Shown: positions 48,623 to 56,935 of the stretch, piece by piece
How positions within the stretch are numbered: the stretch's first letter is position 1
Layout of the letters: each line of letters starts with the position of its first letter
Assembly: GCF_001668725.1 (NCBI RefSeq)
Contig: NZ_LZKL01000089.1
Location: forward strand, 1 to 64,000
From: Mycobacterium sp. E787
Lineage (GTDB): Bacteria; Actinomycetota; Actinomycetes; Mycobacteriales; Mycobacteriaceae
DNA length: 64,000 nucleotides
Direction: 5' to 3'
Translations under genes and position numbers: made by a program
The notes under the pieces: model-generated
Told to the model about the DNA's origin: nothing
Databases searched by the model: none
What the model saw: only the letters and a program-made list of their open reading frames with translations

Positions 48623-49366
48623 ATGACGGTTGACGCGAGCGAGTCCGGATTCGAGCCGTTGTACGGCGAGGCGGAACACACCGACGGCTTGATCCCTTGG
48701 GATATCGGCGGTCCGCAGCCGGTGGTCCAGCAGTTGGTGGCCTACGGGGCGATCCGCGGCGAGGTGCTCGACCCTGGGACCGGGCCCGGTTACCACGCCA
48801 TTCACTATGCGTCCCGCGGCTATTCGGCCACCGGCATCGACGGCTCGCCCACCGCCATCGAGCGGGCCAGGCGCAACGCCGAGCGGGCCGGGGTGCGCGT
48901 TGATTTCCAGGTGGCCGACGCCACCAAGCTCGACGGCTTCGACGGCCGCTTCGACACCGTGGTGGACAGCGCCTTCTACCACGTGTTCCTCGACGACGAG
49001 GCGACCCAGACCCGATACGCGCAGGCGCTGCACCGCGCCACCAAGCCCGGCGCGCGGCTGTTCATGTTCGAGTTCAGCCCGCACAACGTCAACGGCCTGC
49101 AGTGGCAGGGCATCCCCGCCGACAACTTCGAGCGAGTGCTGGGCGCGAGCGGATGGCGCCTGGACTACCTCGGCGGCACCACCTACCTGGCCCGCTTCGG
49201 CCCCGAGACGTTCGAAGCCATGGGCAGGATCATGGCCGAGCGGCAGGGCGACGCCGTCGAGAAGATGCAGCCGCTCAAGCGCCAGATGGACATCCTGAGC
49301 CCACTGCTGCACGACGGACTGGTGCACTTGCCGGTCTGGTCCGTGGTGGCCACCCGCGAGGACTGA
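48623..49366 (+). CDS. Class I SAM-dependent methyltransferase (intact Rv0520/Rv0521-like)
   Basis: The 247-residue protein has motif I EVLDPGTGPGYHAIHYA, followed by the acidic motif II residue in ATGIDGSPTAIERAR, then FDTVVDSAFYHVFLDD (motif post-I/II) and a C-terminal extension. It methylates an unknown substrate. In M. tuberculosis the corresponding position carries two short methyltransferase fragments (Rv0520 and Rv0521), so this is probably the undamaged form. GAGG-rich sequence before ATG 48623 supports the start; an in-frame ATG lies 30 bases earlier. Confidence 0.84.
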   Translation: MTVDASESGFEPLYGEAEHTDGLIPWDIGGPQPVVQQLVAYGAIRGEVLDPGTGPGYHAIHYASRGYSATGIDGSPTAIERARRNAERAGVRVDFQVADATKLDGFDGRFDTVVDSAFYHVFLDDEATQTRYAQALHRATKPGARLFMFEFSPHNVNGLQWQGIPADNFERVLGASGWRLDYLGGTTYLARFGPETFEAMGRIMAERQGDAVEKMQPLKRQMDILSPLLHDGLVHLPVWSVVATRED

Positions 49367-49424
49367 GGCCCCGTCGTCCGCGCGCCGGGGTGGTGCCCGC
49401 GCGGGCGATGTGCTGTGGTTAACC

Positions 49425-50795
49425 ATGGCCGGCACAACGCAACTGCGGCAAGGGCTGTCGCAGCGGCAGCTCAGCATGATCGCGCTCGGCGGGGTGATCG
49501 GCGCCGGCTTGTTCGTCGGCTCCGGCGTGGTGATCAAGGACACCGGGCCGGCCGCGTTCCTGACGTACGCGCTGTGCGGCCTGCTGATCGTCCTGGTGAT
49601 GCGGATGCTGGGCGAGATGGCGGCCGCCAACCCGTCGACGGGGTCGTTCGCCGATTACGCGGCGCGGGCCCTGGGCGGCTGGGCGGGCTTTTCGGTGGCC
49701 TGGCTCTATTGGTATTTCTGGGTGATCGTGGTCGGGTTCGAGGCGGTCGCCGGCGGAAAGGTCCTGGGCTACTGGTTCCACGCGCCGTTGTGGCTGCTGT
49801 CGCTGTGCCTGATGTCGTTGATGACCGCGACGAACCTGTTCTCGGTGTCGTCCTTCGGCGAATTCGAATTCTGGTTCGCCGGAATCAAAGTCGCGACCAT
49901 CGTCGGGTTTCTCGTCGTCGGCTCGCTCGTCGCGCTGGGCCTGCTGCCGGGCCATCACCTGGACTTCTCCAACCTCACGTCGCACGGCGGATTCTTCCCG
50001 AAGGGCGTCGGGGCGGTTTTCGCGGCCATCGTCGTGGTGATCTTCTCCATGGTCGGCGCCGAGATCGTCACCGTCGCCGCCGCCGAGAGCCGCGATCCCG
50101 AGCTCGCCGTGCAGCGGGGGACGCGATCGGTGGTGGCGCGCATCGGCGTCTTCTTCGTGGGTTCGGTGTTCCTGCTCGTGGTGCTCCTGCCGTGGAATTC
50201 GGTGGAGCCGGGCTCCTCGCCGTATGTGGCAGCGCTCAAACACATCGGCCTGCGCGGGGCGGATCAGGTGATGAACGCGGTGGTGCTCACCGCGGTGTTG
50301 TCCTGCCTGAACTCGGGCCTGTACACGGCCTCGCGCATGCTCTTCGTGCTCGCCGACCGGCGCGAGGCGCCGGCCCGGCTGATCACGCTCAGCCGGCGCG
50401 GCGTCCCCTATCTGGCCATCCTGGTCTCGTCGGCGATCGGCTTCGGTTGCGTCGTCATGGCGTGGCTGGCGCCCGGCACGGTGTTCCTGTTCCTGCTCAA
50501 CTCGTCGGGCGCCATCATCCTGTTCGTCTACTGGTTGATCGCGCTGTCGCAGATCATCCTGCGCAGGCGCACACCCGCGGACAAGCTGCGGGTCAAGATG
50601 TGGTTCTTCCCGGCGCTGTCGATCCTCACCCTGGCCGCGATCACCGCCGTGCTCGTGCAGATGGCGTTCGATCGTTCCGCGCGCAGCCAGTTATGGCTGT
50701 CCCTGCTGTCCTGGGCCGTGGTGGGGGGGCTGTACTTCCTCGCCCGGACCCGCGGCCGGATCCGCGTCGGACGCGAAATCGCCTCGGGCGAATGA
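49425..50795 (+). CDS. gabP: Amino acid/GABA permease, APC family (GabP)
   Basis: The 456-residue transporter has twelve predicted membrane segments and begins QRQLSMIALGGVIGAGLFVG, the first-helix signature of the amino acid-polyamine-organocation family. It also has the loop EMAAANPSTGSFADYAARAL and GLYTASRMLFVLADRREAP. The closest named relative in M. tuberculosis is GabP (Rv0522), but the substrate cannot be read from the sequence. ATG 49425 is preferred to an in-frame ATG at 49410. A convergent gene ends 4 bases away. Confidence 0.9.
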   Translation: MAGTTQLRQGLSQRQLSMIALGGVIGAGLFVGSGVVIKDTGPAAFLTYALCGLLIVLVMRMLGEMAAANPSTGSFADYAARALGGWAGFSVAWLYWYFWVIVVGFEAVAGGKVLGYWFHAPLWLLSLCLMSLMTATNLFSVSSFGEFEFWFAGIKVATIVGFLVVGSLVALGLLPGHHLDFSNLTSHGGFFPKGVGAVFAAIVVVIFSMVGAEIVTVAAAESRDPELAVQRGTRSVVARIGVFFVGSVFLLVVLLPWNSVEPGSSPYVAALKHIGLRGADQVMNAVVLTAVLSCLNSGLYTASRMLFVLADRREAPARLITLSRRGVPYLAILVSSAIGFGCVVMAWLAPGTVFLFLLNSSGAIILFVYWLIALSQIILRRRTPADKLRVKMWFFPALSILTLAAITAVLVQMAFDRSARSQLWLSLLSWAVVGGLYFLARTRGRIRVGREIASGE

Positions 50796-50799
50796 ACTC

Positions 50800-51291
50800 T
50801 CAGCCCGCCGATGCCGGGTGGCCGATGCCCCTGGAGACGAGCAGCCCGGTAGGGCTCGCGACTGCGGCGCCCACCCCACCGATGTAGGCCTTGGCCATAT
50901 CGCGGGCTGACACGTCGGAGGCTTGCCCCAGTGAGGCCAGCCATGCCACGGCGTCATCGCGTTCGGCGTTGTCGAACACCCGCGCCGGGCATGGCATCCA
51001 CGCGCCGATGTCGCGCGCCGGTGCGCGGACCCAGCCGATGTCGCTCACCACGGCGCAGCCGTCGAGGATTGGCAAGTAGCCCAACCCAACTCGGGCGTCG
51101 GCCCACAGCGCCCCGGCCGTGATGCGCTGGAAGGCCGGGCCGAACTGGTAGAGCAGCCGCATCCGGCTTCCGCTCCGTCGCGCCCGATCGACCAGCGGTG
51201 CAAACACCCGTCCGTAGTCCGCCGCCGTCACCGTCCCGACGGCCTCCAGGGCTTGAATTCCGGGCGGCATGCCCGAAAGTTCCTTCAGCAC
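50800..51291 (-). CDS. SpoIIAA-like (STAS/Sec14-type) protein (Rv0523c-like)
   Basis: The 163-residue protein resembles the SpoIIAA-like family: an opening MLKELSGMPPGIQALEAVGT, then ADYGRVFAPLVDRARRSG and MRLLYQFGPAFQRITAGALW. This is the pattern of small lipid-binding STAS/Sec14-like domains. AGGAGG lies 5 bases before the GTG at 51291. It is divergent from the truncated monooxygenase with 106 bases between them and converges with gabP. No function is known. Confidence 0.8.
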   Translation of the reverse strand: MLKELSGMPPGIQALEAVGTVTAADYGRVFAPLVDRARRSGSRMRLLYQFGPAFQRITAGALWADARVGLGYLPILDGCAVVSDIGWVRAPARDIGAWMPCPARVFDNAERDDAVAWLASLGQASDVSARDMAKAYIGGVGAAVASPTGLLVSRGIGHPASAG

Positions 51292-51340
51292 AACGACCTC
51301 CTCTCGGACGCCGACCCGCCTCCAGATCCTACTTCCCAGT

Positions 51341-51367
51341 GCAACTGTTGCCTAGTGCTATGATAGC
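51341..51367 (+). promoter_or_regulatory. Two small palindromes around a -10 box before the truncated monooxygenase
   Basis: GCAACTGTTGC (51341-51351) and GCTATGATAGC (51357-51367) are perfect 11-base palindromes, 16 bases apart centre to centre. TATGAT (51359-51364), a near-perfect -10 element, lies inside the second. The layout is like a TetR- or MarR-type operator over a promoter. No TetR gene lies nearby; the protein-coding part it serves is truncated. Confidence 0.55.
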
Positions 51368-51397
51368 GACAGCTTCATTCACCGGAGGTCTGCACGC

Positions 51398-51556
51398 ATG
51401 AAGATCGCCATTGTCGGTGCCGGCATCGCCGGCCCCACGCTTGCGTACTGGCTGCGGCGCTACGGCCACGAGCCGACGCTGATCGAGAAGGCGCCGCGGC
51501 TCCGCACGGGCGGCGCAACCGGCGTAATGTCGCGTCATGGCCGTTTCGCCTGGTGA
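51398..51556 (+). pseudogene. Truncated FAD-dependent monooxygenase remnant
   Basis: ATG at 51398, with GGAGG 10 bases upstream, opens a frame starting MKIAIVGAGIAGPTLAYWLR, the FAD-binding GxGxxG-like motif of flavin monooxygenases, then EPTLIEKAPRLRTGG. After about 42 residues the family similarity stops and the frame ends at TGA 51554-51556. That TGA lies inside the start of the next gene (51537). The remaining 300 or more residues are missing, so a deletion joined the N-terminus to unrelated sequence. The intact start and promoter suggest a recent event. Confidence 0.8.
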
Positions 51557-51878
51557 TGAGGCCGCCGAGCGCGCCCGGGAGTTGCAGCGGCGGGGCGCGG
51601 AGCTGGCCGCCCGCAAGGCCGTCACCGAGGACGACGTCAAGCTCGCCGCCGAGCGCGCCGAGCGCGCCCACGAGCGCGACCGGGAGGCGCATCGACGCGA
51701 CCTGCAGCGCCATTACGAGGCGGGTGCCGCCCACGAACGCGCCGCCGAAATCCAGGAACTCGCGGTCGAGGAAGGCCTCGGCGACGTCGCCGCGCACCAA
51801 CGCGCCGCGGAACGGGAGCGTGAAGCCGCCAGGCGCGAGCTGCGGGCCGCCCAGGAATCGGACCGGCAAGACGCCTGA
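51537..51878 (+). CDS. Small charged coiled-coil protein
   Basis: The 113-residue protein is rich in Ala, Glu and Arg with a strong heptad-like pattern (AERARELQRRGAELAARKAV, AERAERAHERDREAHRRDLQ), so it is probably an extended helical coiled coil. It has no known domain. The ATG at 51537 lies inside the tail of the monooxygenase remnant, which overlaps it by 20 bases. The coding sequence may be real because it is largely free of other overlaps. hemL follows after 60 bases. Confidence 0.65.
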   Translation: MAVSPGDEAAERARELQRRGAELAARKAVTEDDVKLAAERAERAHERDREAHRRDLQRHYEAGAAHERAAEIQELAVEEGLGDVAAHQRAAEREREAARRELRAAQESDRQDA

Positions 51879-51938
51879 CCCCCGCGTCTGCTACACCCTG
51901 TAGTTGAACGATTTGCGGAGGCTGGGACACTGGTCGGC

Positions 51939-53282
51939 ATGGGTAGCAGTGACCAGGCGACCGCACCCGCCCCGGCCGCGACCGGGGTCACCGCGGCGTC
52001 GGCGAGGTTGTTCGAGGCCGCCTGCGCGGTGATTCCGGGCGGGGTGAACTCCCCGGTGCGGGCGTTCACGGCTGTGGGCGGGACCCCGCGCTTCATCACC
52101 GAGGCGCGCGGGTGCTGGCTCACCGACGCCGACGGCAACCGCTACGTCGACCTGGTCTGCTCCTGGGGGCCGATGATCCTCGGCCACGCACATCCCGCCG
52201 TCGTCGACGCCGTCGCCAAGGCCGCCGCCTCCGGCCTGTCGTTCGGGGCGCCGACGCCGGCCGAGAGCGAGCTCGCCGCCGAGATCATCGGGCGGGTCGC
52301 CCCGGTCGAGCGGATCCGGCTGGTGAATTCCGGCACCGAGGCCACCATGAGCGCCGTCCGGTTGGCCCGCGGGTTCACCGGCAGGGCCAAGATCGTCAAG
52401 TTCGCGGGCTGCTACCACGGCCACGCCGACGCGTTGCTCGCCGACGCGGGCTCCGGCGTTGCGACGCTGGGCCTGCCGTCCTCGCCCGGCGTGACCGGCG
52501 CGGCCGCGGCGGACACGATCGTGTTGCCCTACAACGACATCGAGGCCGTGCGCCAGACTTTCGGAAACTTCGGCGACCAGATCGCCGCGGTGATCACCGA
52601 GGCCAGCCCCGGCAACATGGGAGTGGTGCCGCCCGCACCCGGCTACAACGCGGCGCTGCGCGCGGTCACCGCCGAACACGGCGCGCTGCTGATCGTCGAC
52701 GAGGTGATGACCGGCTTCCGCGTCAGCCGAAGTGGTTGGTACGGAATCGATCCCGTCGCAGCCGACCTGTTCACCTTCGGCAAGGTGATGAGCGGCGGGT
52801 TGCCGGCCGCCGCGTTCGGCGGGCGGGCCGAGGTGATGGAGCGGCTGGCGCCGCTGGGGCCGGTGTATCAGGCCGGCACGCTGTCGGGTAACCCGGTCGC
52901 CATGGCCGCCGGGCTGGCCACGCTGCGCGCCGCCGACGACGCCGCCTACGCCGCGCTGGACGCCAACGCCGACCGCCTGGCCGGGCTGATATCGGAGGCG
53001 CTCACGAAAGCCGGTGTGCCACATCAGGTTCCGCAGGCCGGCAACATGCTCAGCGTGTTCTTCTCCGAAACGCCGGTGGCCGACTTCGCGTCGGCGCGCG
53101 CGACCCAGACGTGGCGTTACCCACCCTTCTTCCACGCCCTGCTGGATGCGGGCGTCTACCCGCCGTGCAGCGCATTCGAGGCGTGGTTCGTCTCGACCGC
53201 CCTGGACGACGACGCGTTCGACCGGGTCGCCGGGGCGCTGCCCGACGCCGCCCGCCGGGCCGCCGAGGAGGACAAGCCCTGA
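51939..53282 (+). CDS. hemL: Glutamate-1-semialdehyde 2,1-aminomutase HemL
   Basis: The 447-residue PLP enzyme moves the amino group of glutamate-1-semialdehyde to give 5-aminolevulinate, following HemA. It has GGVNSPVRAFTAVGGTPRFI, the RIRLVNSGTEATMSA block, DEVMTGFRVSR, and the PLP-binding lysine in TFGKVMSGGLPAAAFGG. The ATG start is preceded by an ordinary region. Its TGA shares one base with the ATG of the phosphatase gene, and the cytochrome c maturation genes follow, so heme supply and use are joined in one cluster. Confidence 0.97.
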   Translation: MGSSDQATAPAPAATGVTAASARLFEAACAVIPGGVNSPVRAFTAVGGTPRFITEARGCWLTDADGNRYVDLVCSWGPMILGHAHPAVVDAVAKAAASGLSFGAPTPAESELAAEIIGRVAPVERIRLVNSGTEATMSAVRLARGFTGRAKIVKFAGCYHGHADALLADAGSGVATLGLPSSPGVTGAAAADTIVLPYNDIEAVRQTFGNFGDQIAAVITEASPGNMGVVPPAPGYNAALRAVTAEHGALLIVDEVMTGFRVSRSGWYGIDPVAADLFTFGKVMSGGLPAAAFGGRAEVMERLAPLGPVYQAGTLSGNPVAMAAGLATLRAADDAAYAALDANADRLAGLISEALTKAGVPHQVPQAGNMLSVFFSETPVADFASARATQTWRYPPFFHALLDAGVYPPCSAFEAWFVSTALDDDAFDRVAGALPDAARRAAEEDKP

Positions 53283-53890
53283 TGGCCGACGAAACCCGCG
53301 TCCACGTAGTGCGCCACGGCGAGGTGCACAACCCGAGCGGCGTCCTGTACGGGCGGCTGCCCGGGTTCCACCTGTCCGACAAGGGCAGGGCCCAGGCCGA
53401 CGCCGTCGCCGAGGCGCTGGCCGGCCGCGACATCGTCGCCGTCATCGCCTCCCCGCTGCAGCGCGCCCAGGAGACCGCCGCGCCCATCGCCGCCAAGCAC
53501 GACCTGGCCGTGGACACCGACCCCGACCTGATCGAGTCGGCCAACTTCTTCGAGGGCCGCCGTGTCGGCCCCGGCGACGGCGCGTGGCGCGACCCGCGGT
53601 TCTGGTGGCGGCTGCGCGACCCCTTCACGCCGTCGTGGGGTGAGCCCTACACCGAGATCGCGAACCGGATGACGACCGCCGTGGACAAGGCGCGCGCCCG
53701 CGGCACGGGCCAGGAGGTGGTGTGCGTCAGCCACCAGCTGCCGGTGTGGACGCTGCGGCTGCACCTGAGCGGCAAGCGGCTCTGGCACGACCCGCGGCGG
53801 CGCGAATGCGGGCTGTGCTCGATCACCACGCTCATCTACGACGGCGACCGGCTGGTCGACATCGAGTACTTCCAACCGGCGGCGCCTTGA
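53282..53890 (+). CDS. Histidine phosphatase family protein (Rv0525-like)
   Basis: The 202-residue protein has the phosphoglycerate mutase-like fold: VHVVRHGEVHNPSG with the catalytic RHG histidine, VIASPLQRAQETAAPI, and the second histidine in VVCVSHQLPVW. It may act on a sugar phosphate or a small phosphorylated compound; the substrate is unknown. The ATG overlaps the hemL stop by one base. The 3' end overlaps the TTG start of the thioredoxin-like lipoprotein by 4 bases. Confidence 0.86.
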   Translation: MADETRVHVVRHGEVHNPSGVLYGRLPGFHLSDKGRAQADAVAEALAGRDIVAVIASPLQRAQETAAPIAAKHDLAVDTDPDLIESANFFEGRRVGPGDGAWRDPRFWWRLRDPFTPSWGEPYTEIANRMTTAVDKARARGTGQEVVCVSHQLPVWTLRLHLSGKRLWHDPRRRECGLCSITTLIYDGDRLVDIEYFQPAAP

Positions 53891-54477
53891 CCGGGTGGCG
53901 ACTGGCGCTGACGGGGGTCGTGCTGACGACCCTCGTCGCCGGCTGTTCGTCCGGCCACGACGCGGTGGCCCAGGGCGGCACCTTCGAATTCGTCTCGCCC
54001 GGCGGCAAGACCGACATCTACTACAACCCGCCGTCCAGCCGCGGCCGGCCCGGTCCGCTGTCCGGACCGGACCTGGCCGACCCCGCGCACACCCGGTCGC
54101 TGGACGATTTCGCCGGCCAGGTCGTCGTCGTCAACATCTGGGGGCAGTGGTGCGGACCGTGCCGCGCCGAGGTCGGCCAGCTGCAGCAGGTCTACGACGC
54201 CACCCGCGGGGCCGGGGTGTCCTTTCTGGGCATCGACGTCAGGGACAACAACCGCCAGGCGGCCCTGGACTTCGTCGACGACCACCACGTGACCTACCCG
54301 TCGCTCTACGATCCGGCGATGCGCACCCTGATCGCGTTCGGTGGCAAGTACCCCACCACCGTCATCCCGTCCACGCTGGTGCTGGACCGGCAGCACCGGG
54401 TCGCCGCGGTCTTCCTGCGCGAGCTGCTGGCCCAGGACCTGCAGCCCGTCGTGCAGCGGGTGGCGCAAGAATCGTGA
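53887..54477 (+). CDS. TlpA/ResA-like thioredoxin lipoprotein of the cytochrome c maturation operon (Rv0526-like)
   Basis: The 196-residue protein has a lipoprotein signal (LALTGVVLTTLVAGC, Cys20) and a TlpA/ResA thioredoxin domain with the redox pair CGPC (Cys89, Cys92 in WGQWCGPCRAEV) and FLGIDVRDN. It likely reduces apocytochrome c cysteines outside the membrane, taking electrons from CcdA. The TTG start overlaps the previous stop as TTGA, and no other in-frame start precedes the signal peptide. Its stop overlaps the ccdA GTG by 4 bases. Confidence 0.9.
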   Translation: MTGWRLALTGVVLTTLVAGCSSGHDAVAQGGTFEFVSPGGKTDIYYNPPSSRGRPGPLSGPDLADPAHTRSLDDFAGQVVVVNIWGQWCGPCRAEVGQLQQVYDATRGAGVSFLGIDVRDNNRQAALDFVDDHHVTYPSLYDPAMRTLIAFGGKYPTTVIPSTLVLDRQHRVAAVFLRELLAQDLQPVVQRVAQES

Positions 54478-55253
54478 CCGGCTTCGCGCAGATCGCCGCC
54501 GCCGGGCCGCTGCTGGTGGCGCTGGGGGTGTGCCTGCTGGCGGGGCTGGTGTCGTTCGCCTCGCCGTGCGTGGTGCCGCTGGTGCCGGGCTACCTGTCCT
54601 ATCTGGCCGCGGTCGTCGGGGTGGACGAGCAGCCGCCCCCCGGGGCACTGAAGGCCCCGCCGGCCGCCCGGTGGCGGGTCGCAGGGTCGGCGGCGTTGTT
54701 CGTCGCCGGGTTCACCACGGTGTTCGTGCTCGGCACCGTCGCGGTGCTCGGCATGACCACCACGCTGATCACCAACCAGCTGGCGCTGCAGCGGGCCGGG
54801 GGAGTGCTGACCATCGTGATGGGGCTGGTGTTCGTGGGCCTGATCCCGGCGCTGCAGCGGCAGGCGCGGTTCAGCCCGCGACAGCTGACGACGGTCGCGG
54901 GGGCGCCGCTGCTCGGCGCGGTGTTCGCGCTCGGGTGGACGCCGTGCCTGGGGCCGACGCTGACCGGGGTGATCACCGTGGCCTCGGCCACCGACGGTGC
55001 GAATGTCGCGCGCGGCGTCGCGCTGGTGATCGCCTACTGCCTGGGGCTGGGCATCCCGTTCGTGCTGCTGGCGTTCGGCTCGGCGGGTGCGGTGGGGGCC
55101 CTGGGCTGGCTGCGGCGGCACACCCGGGCCATCCAGATCTTCGGCGGCGCACTGCTGATCGCGGTCGGCGTGCTGCTGGTCACCGGGGTGTGGAACGATT
55201 TCATCTCCTGGCTGCGCGACGCGTTCGTATCCGACGTGAGGCTCCCGATTTGA
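54474..55253 (+). CDS. ccdA: Cytochrome c biogenesis thiol transporter CcdA
   Basis: The 259-residue membrane protein has six helices and the two redox cysteines of CcdA: Cys32 in FASPCVVPLVPGYLSYL and Cys158 in GWTPCLGPTLTG. It moves reducing equivalents from cytoplasmic thioredoxin across the membrane to the TlpA-like lipoprotein encoded upstream. The GTG start overlaps the upstream stop (GTGA), and the stop shares one base with the resB ATG. It corresponds to Rv0527. Confidence 0.95.
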   Translation: MTGFAQIAAAGPLLVALGVCLLAGLVSFASPCVVPLVPGYLSYLAAVVGVDEQPPPGALKAPPAARWRVAGSAALFVAGFTTVFVLGTVAVLGMTTTLITNQLALQRAGGVLTIVMGLVFVGLIPALQRQARFSPRQLTTVAGAPLLGAVFALGWTPCLGPTLTGVITVASATDGANVARGVALVIAYCLGLGIPFVLLAFGSAGAVGALGWLRRHTRAIQIFGGALLIAVGVLLVTGVWNDFISWLRDAFVSDVRLPI

Positions 55254-56935
55254 TGGCGCGAGCAGACGCAAAAGCACCCCAAAGTGGCCCATTTTGGGGG
55301 CTTTTGCGTCTGCTCGCTGCGAAAAGCCGCAACACCTGGCGCGCGCTGACCTCGATGGGCACCGCGCTGGTGTTGCTGTTCCTGCTCGCGCTCGGCGCGA
55401 TACCCGGGGCGCTGCTGCCGCAGCGCAGCCTCAACGCCGGCAAGGTCGACGACTACCTCAAGGCCCATCGTGTGATCGGACCCTGGCTGAACCGGCTGCA
55501 GGCGTTCGACGTGTTCTCCAGCTTCTGGTTCACCGCGGTCTACGTGCTGCTGTTCGTCTCGCTGGTCGGCTGCCTGACCCCGCGGATGATCGAGCACGCG
55601 CGCAGCCTGCGCGCCACCCCGGTGCCCGCCCCGCGCAACCTGTCCCGGCTGCCCAAGCACGCGAGTGCGGAGGTCGCCGGTGACGCCGCGGACCTGAACG
55701 CCCTGGCCAACACGGTCGCCGGCCGGCTGCGCGGCTGGCGCACGGCCATCCGGCATGAAGGCGAAGTCGTCGAGGTCTCGGCGGAGAAGGGCTACCTGCG
55801 CGAGTTCGGCAACATCGTCTTCCACTTCTCGCTGCTGGGCCTGCTGGTCGCCGTGGCGGTCGGCAAGCTCTTCGGCTACGAGGGCAACGTGATCGTCATC
55901 GCCGACGGCGGCCCCGGCTTCTGCTCGGCGTCGCCGGCCGCGTTCGACTCGTTCCGCGCCGGCAACACCGTCGACGGCACGTCACTGCGCCCGATCTGCA
56001 TCCGGGTCAACGACTTCCAGGCCCACTACCTGCCGTCCGGGCAGGCCACCTCGTTCGCCGCCGACGTCGACTACCAGGCCGGCCAGGATCTCGCCGCGAA
56101 CACCTGGCGGCACTACCTGCTGGAGGTCAACCACCCGCTGCGGGTCGGCGGCGACCGGGTGTACCTGCAGGGCCACGGCTACGCGCCGACGTTCACCGTG
56201 ATCTTCCCGGACGGGCAGACGCGCACGTCGACCGTGCAGTGGCGGCCCGACAACCCGCAGACCCTGCTCAGCTCGGGCGTGGCGCGCATCGACCCGCCCG
56301 CCGGCAGCTATCCCAACGCCGCCGATCGCCGCCGGCACGAGATCGCCATCCAGGGCCTGCTGGCGCCCACCGAGCAGCTCGACGGGTCGCTGTTGTCGTC
56401 GCGCTTTCCCGCCCTGAACGCCCCCGCGGTGGCCGTCGACATCTACCGCGGCGACACCGGCCTGGACACCGGCCGGCCCCAGTCCCTGTTCGCGCTCGAT
56501 CCCCGGCTGATCGAGCAGGGCCGGCTGACCAAGGAGAAGAGGGTCAACCTGCGCGCCGGCCAGCAGGTGCGGCTCGACCAGGGTCCGGCCGCCGGCACCG
56601 TCGTCCGCTTCGACGGCGCCGTGCCGTTCGTCAACCTGCAGGTCTCCCACGACCCGGGCCAGACCTGGGTGCTCGTCTTCGCCGTCACGATGATGGCCGG
56701 GCTGCTGGTGTCGCTGCTGGTGCGCCGCCGCCGGGTGTGGGTCAGGCTCACGGCGGCGGGCGGCGGGGCGGCCGGTACGGTGAACGTCGAACTGGGCGGG
56801 CTGGCGCGCACCGACAACTCCGGGTGGGGCGACGAGTTCGAGCGGCTGACCGAGCGGCTGGCGGAAGGACTGGGCGACCCCGGCCTGCCCACGCCCGCCG
56901 CGTCCAAAAGGAGTTCTCAGGTGGACGTCACATGA
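55253..56935 (+). CDS. resB: ResB/Ccs1-type cytochrome c biogenesis protein (Rv0528-like)
   Basis: The 560-residue protein is the ResB (Ccs1) half of the system II heme-delivery complex. It has membrane helices at about 35-55 (SMGTALVLLFLLALGAIPGA), 85-105 (FSSFWFTAVYVLLFVSLVGC), 185-205 and near 470-490, with a large extracytoplasmic domain (about 210-465). The first 21 codons are formed by a palindromic repeat (55258-55317) and are unlike the N-terminus I recall for M. tuberculosis Rv0528. The true start of the original protein may therefore have been replaced. The ATG shares a base with the ccdA stop. Confidence 0.92.
   Translation: MARADAKAPQSGPFWGLLRLLAAKSRNTWRALTSMGTALVLLFLLALGAIPGALLPQRSLNAGKVDDYLKAHRVIGPWLNRLQAFDVFSSFWFTAVYVLLFVSLVGCLTPRMIEHARSLRATPVPAPRNLSRLPKHASAEVAGDAADLNALANTVAGRLRGWRTAIRHEGEVVEVSAEKGYLREFGNIVFHFSLLGLLVAVAVGKLFGYEGNVIVIADGGPGFCSASPAAFDSFRAGNTVDGTSLRPICIRVNDFQAHYLPSGQATSFAADVDYQAGQDLAANTWRHYLLEVNHPLRVGGDRVYLQGHGYAPTFTVIFPDGQTRTSTVQWRPDNPQTLLSSGVARIDPPAGSYPNAADRRRHEIAIQGLLAPTEQLDGSLLSSRFPALNAPAVAVDIYRGDTGLDTGRPQSLFALDPRLIEQGRLTKEKRVNLRAGQQVRLDQGPAAGTVVRFDGAVPFVNLQVSHDPGQTWVLVFAVTMMAGLLVSLLVRRRRVWVRLTAAGGGAAGTVNVELGGLARTDNSGWGDEFERLTERLAEGLGDPGLPTPAASKRSSQVDVT
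55258..55317. repeat. Palindromic repeat inside the 5' end of resB
   Basis: GCGAGCAGACGCAAAAGC (55258-55275) is the exact reverse complement of GCTTTTGCGTCTGCTCGC (55300-55317). An inner CCCCAAA (55277-55283) / TTTGGGG (55293-55299) pair leaves a 9-base loop. The 60-base element starts 5 bases after the first base of the resB ATG and is read in frame. It resembles short dispersed palindromes seen between mycobacterial genes, here captured by a coding sequence. Confidence 0.8.
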
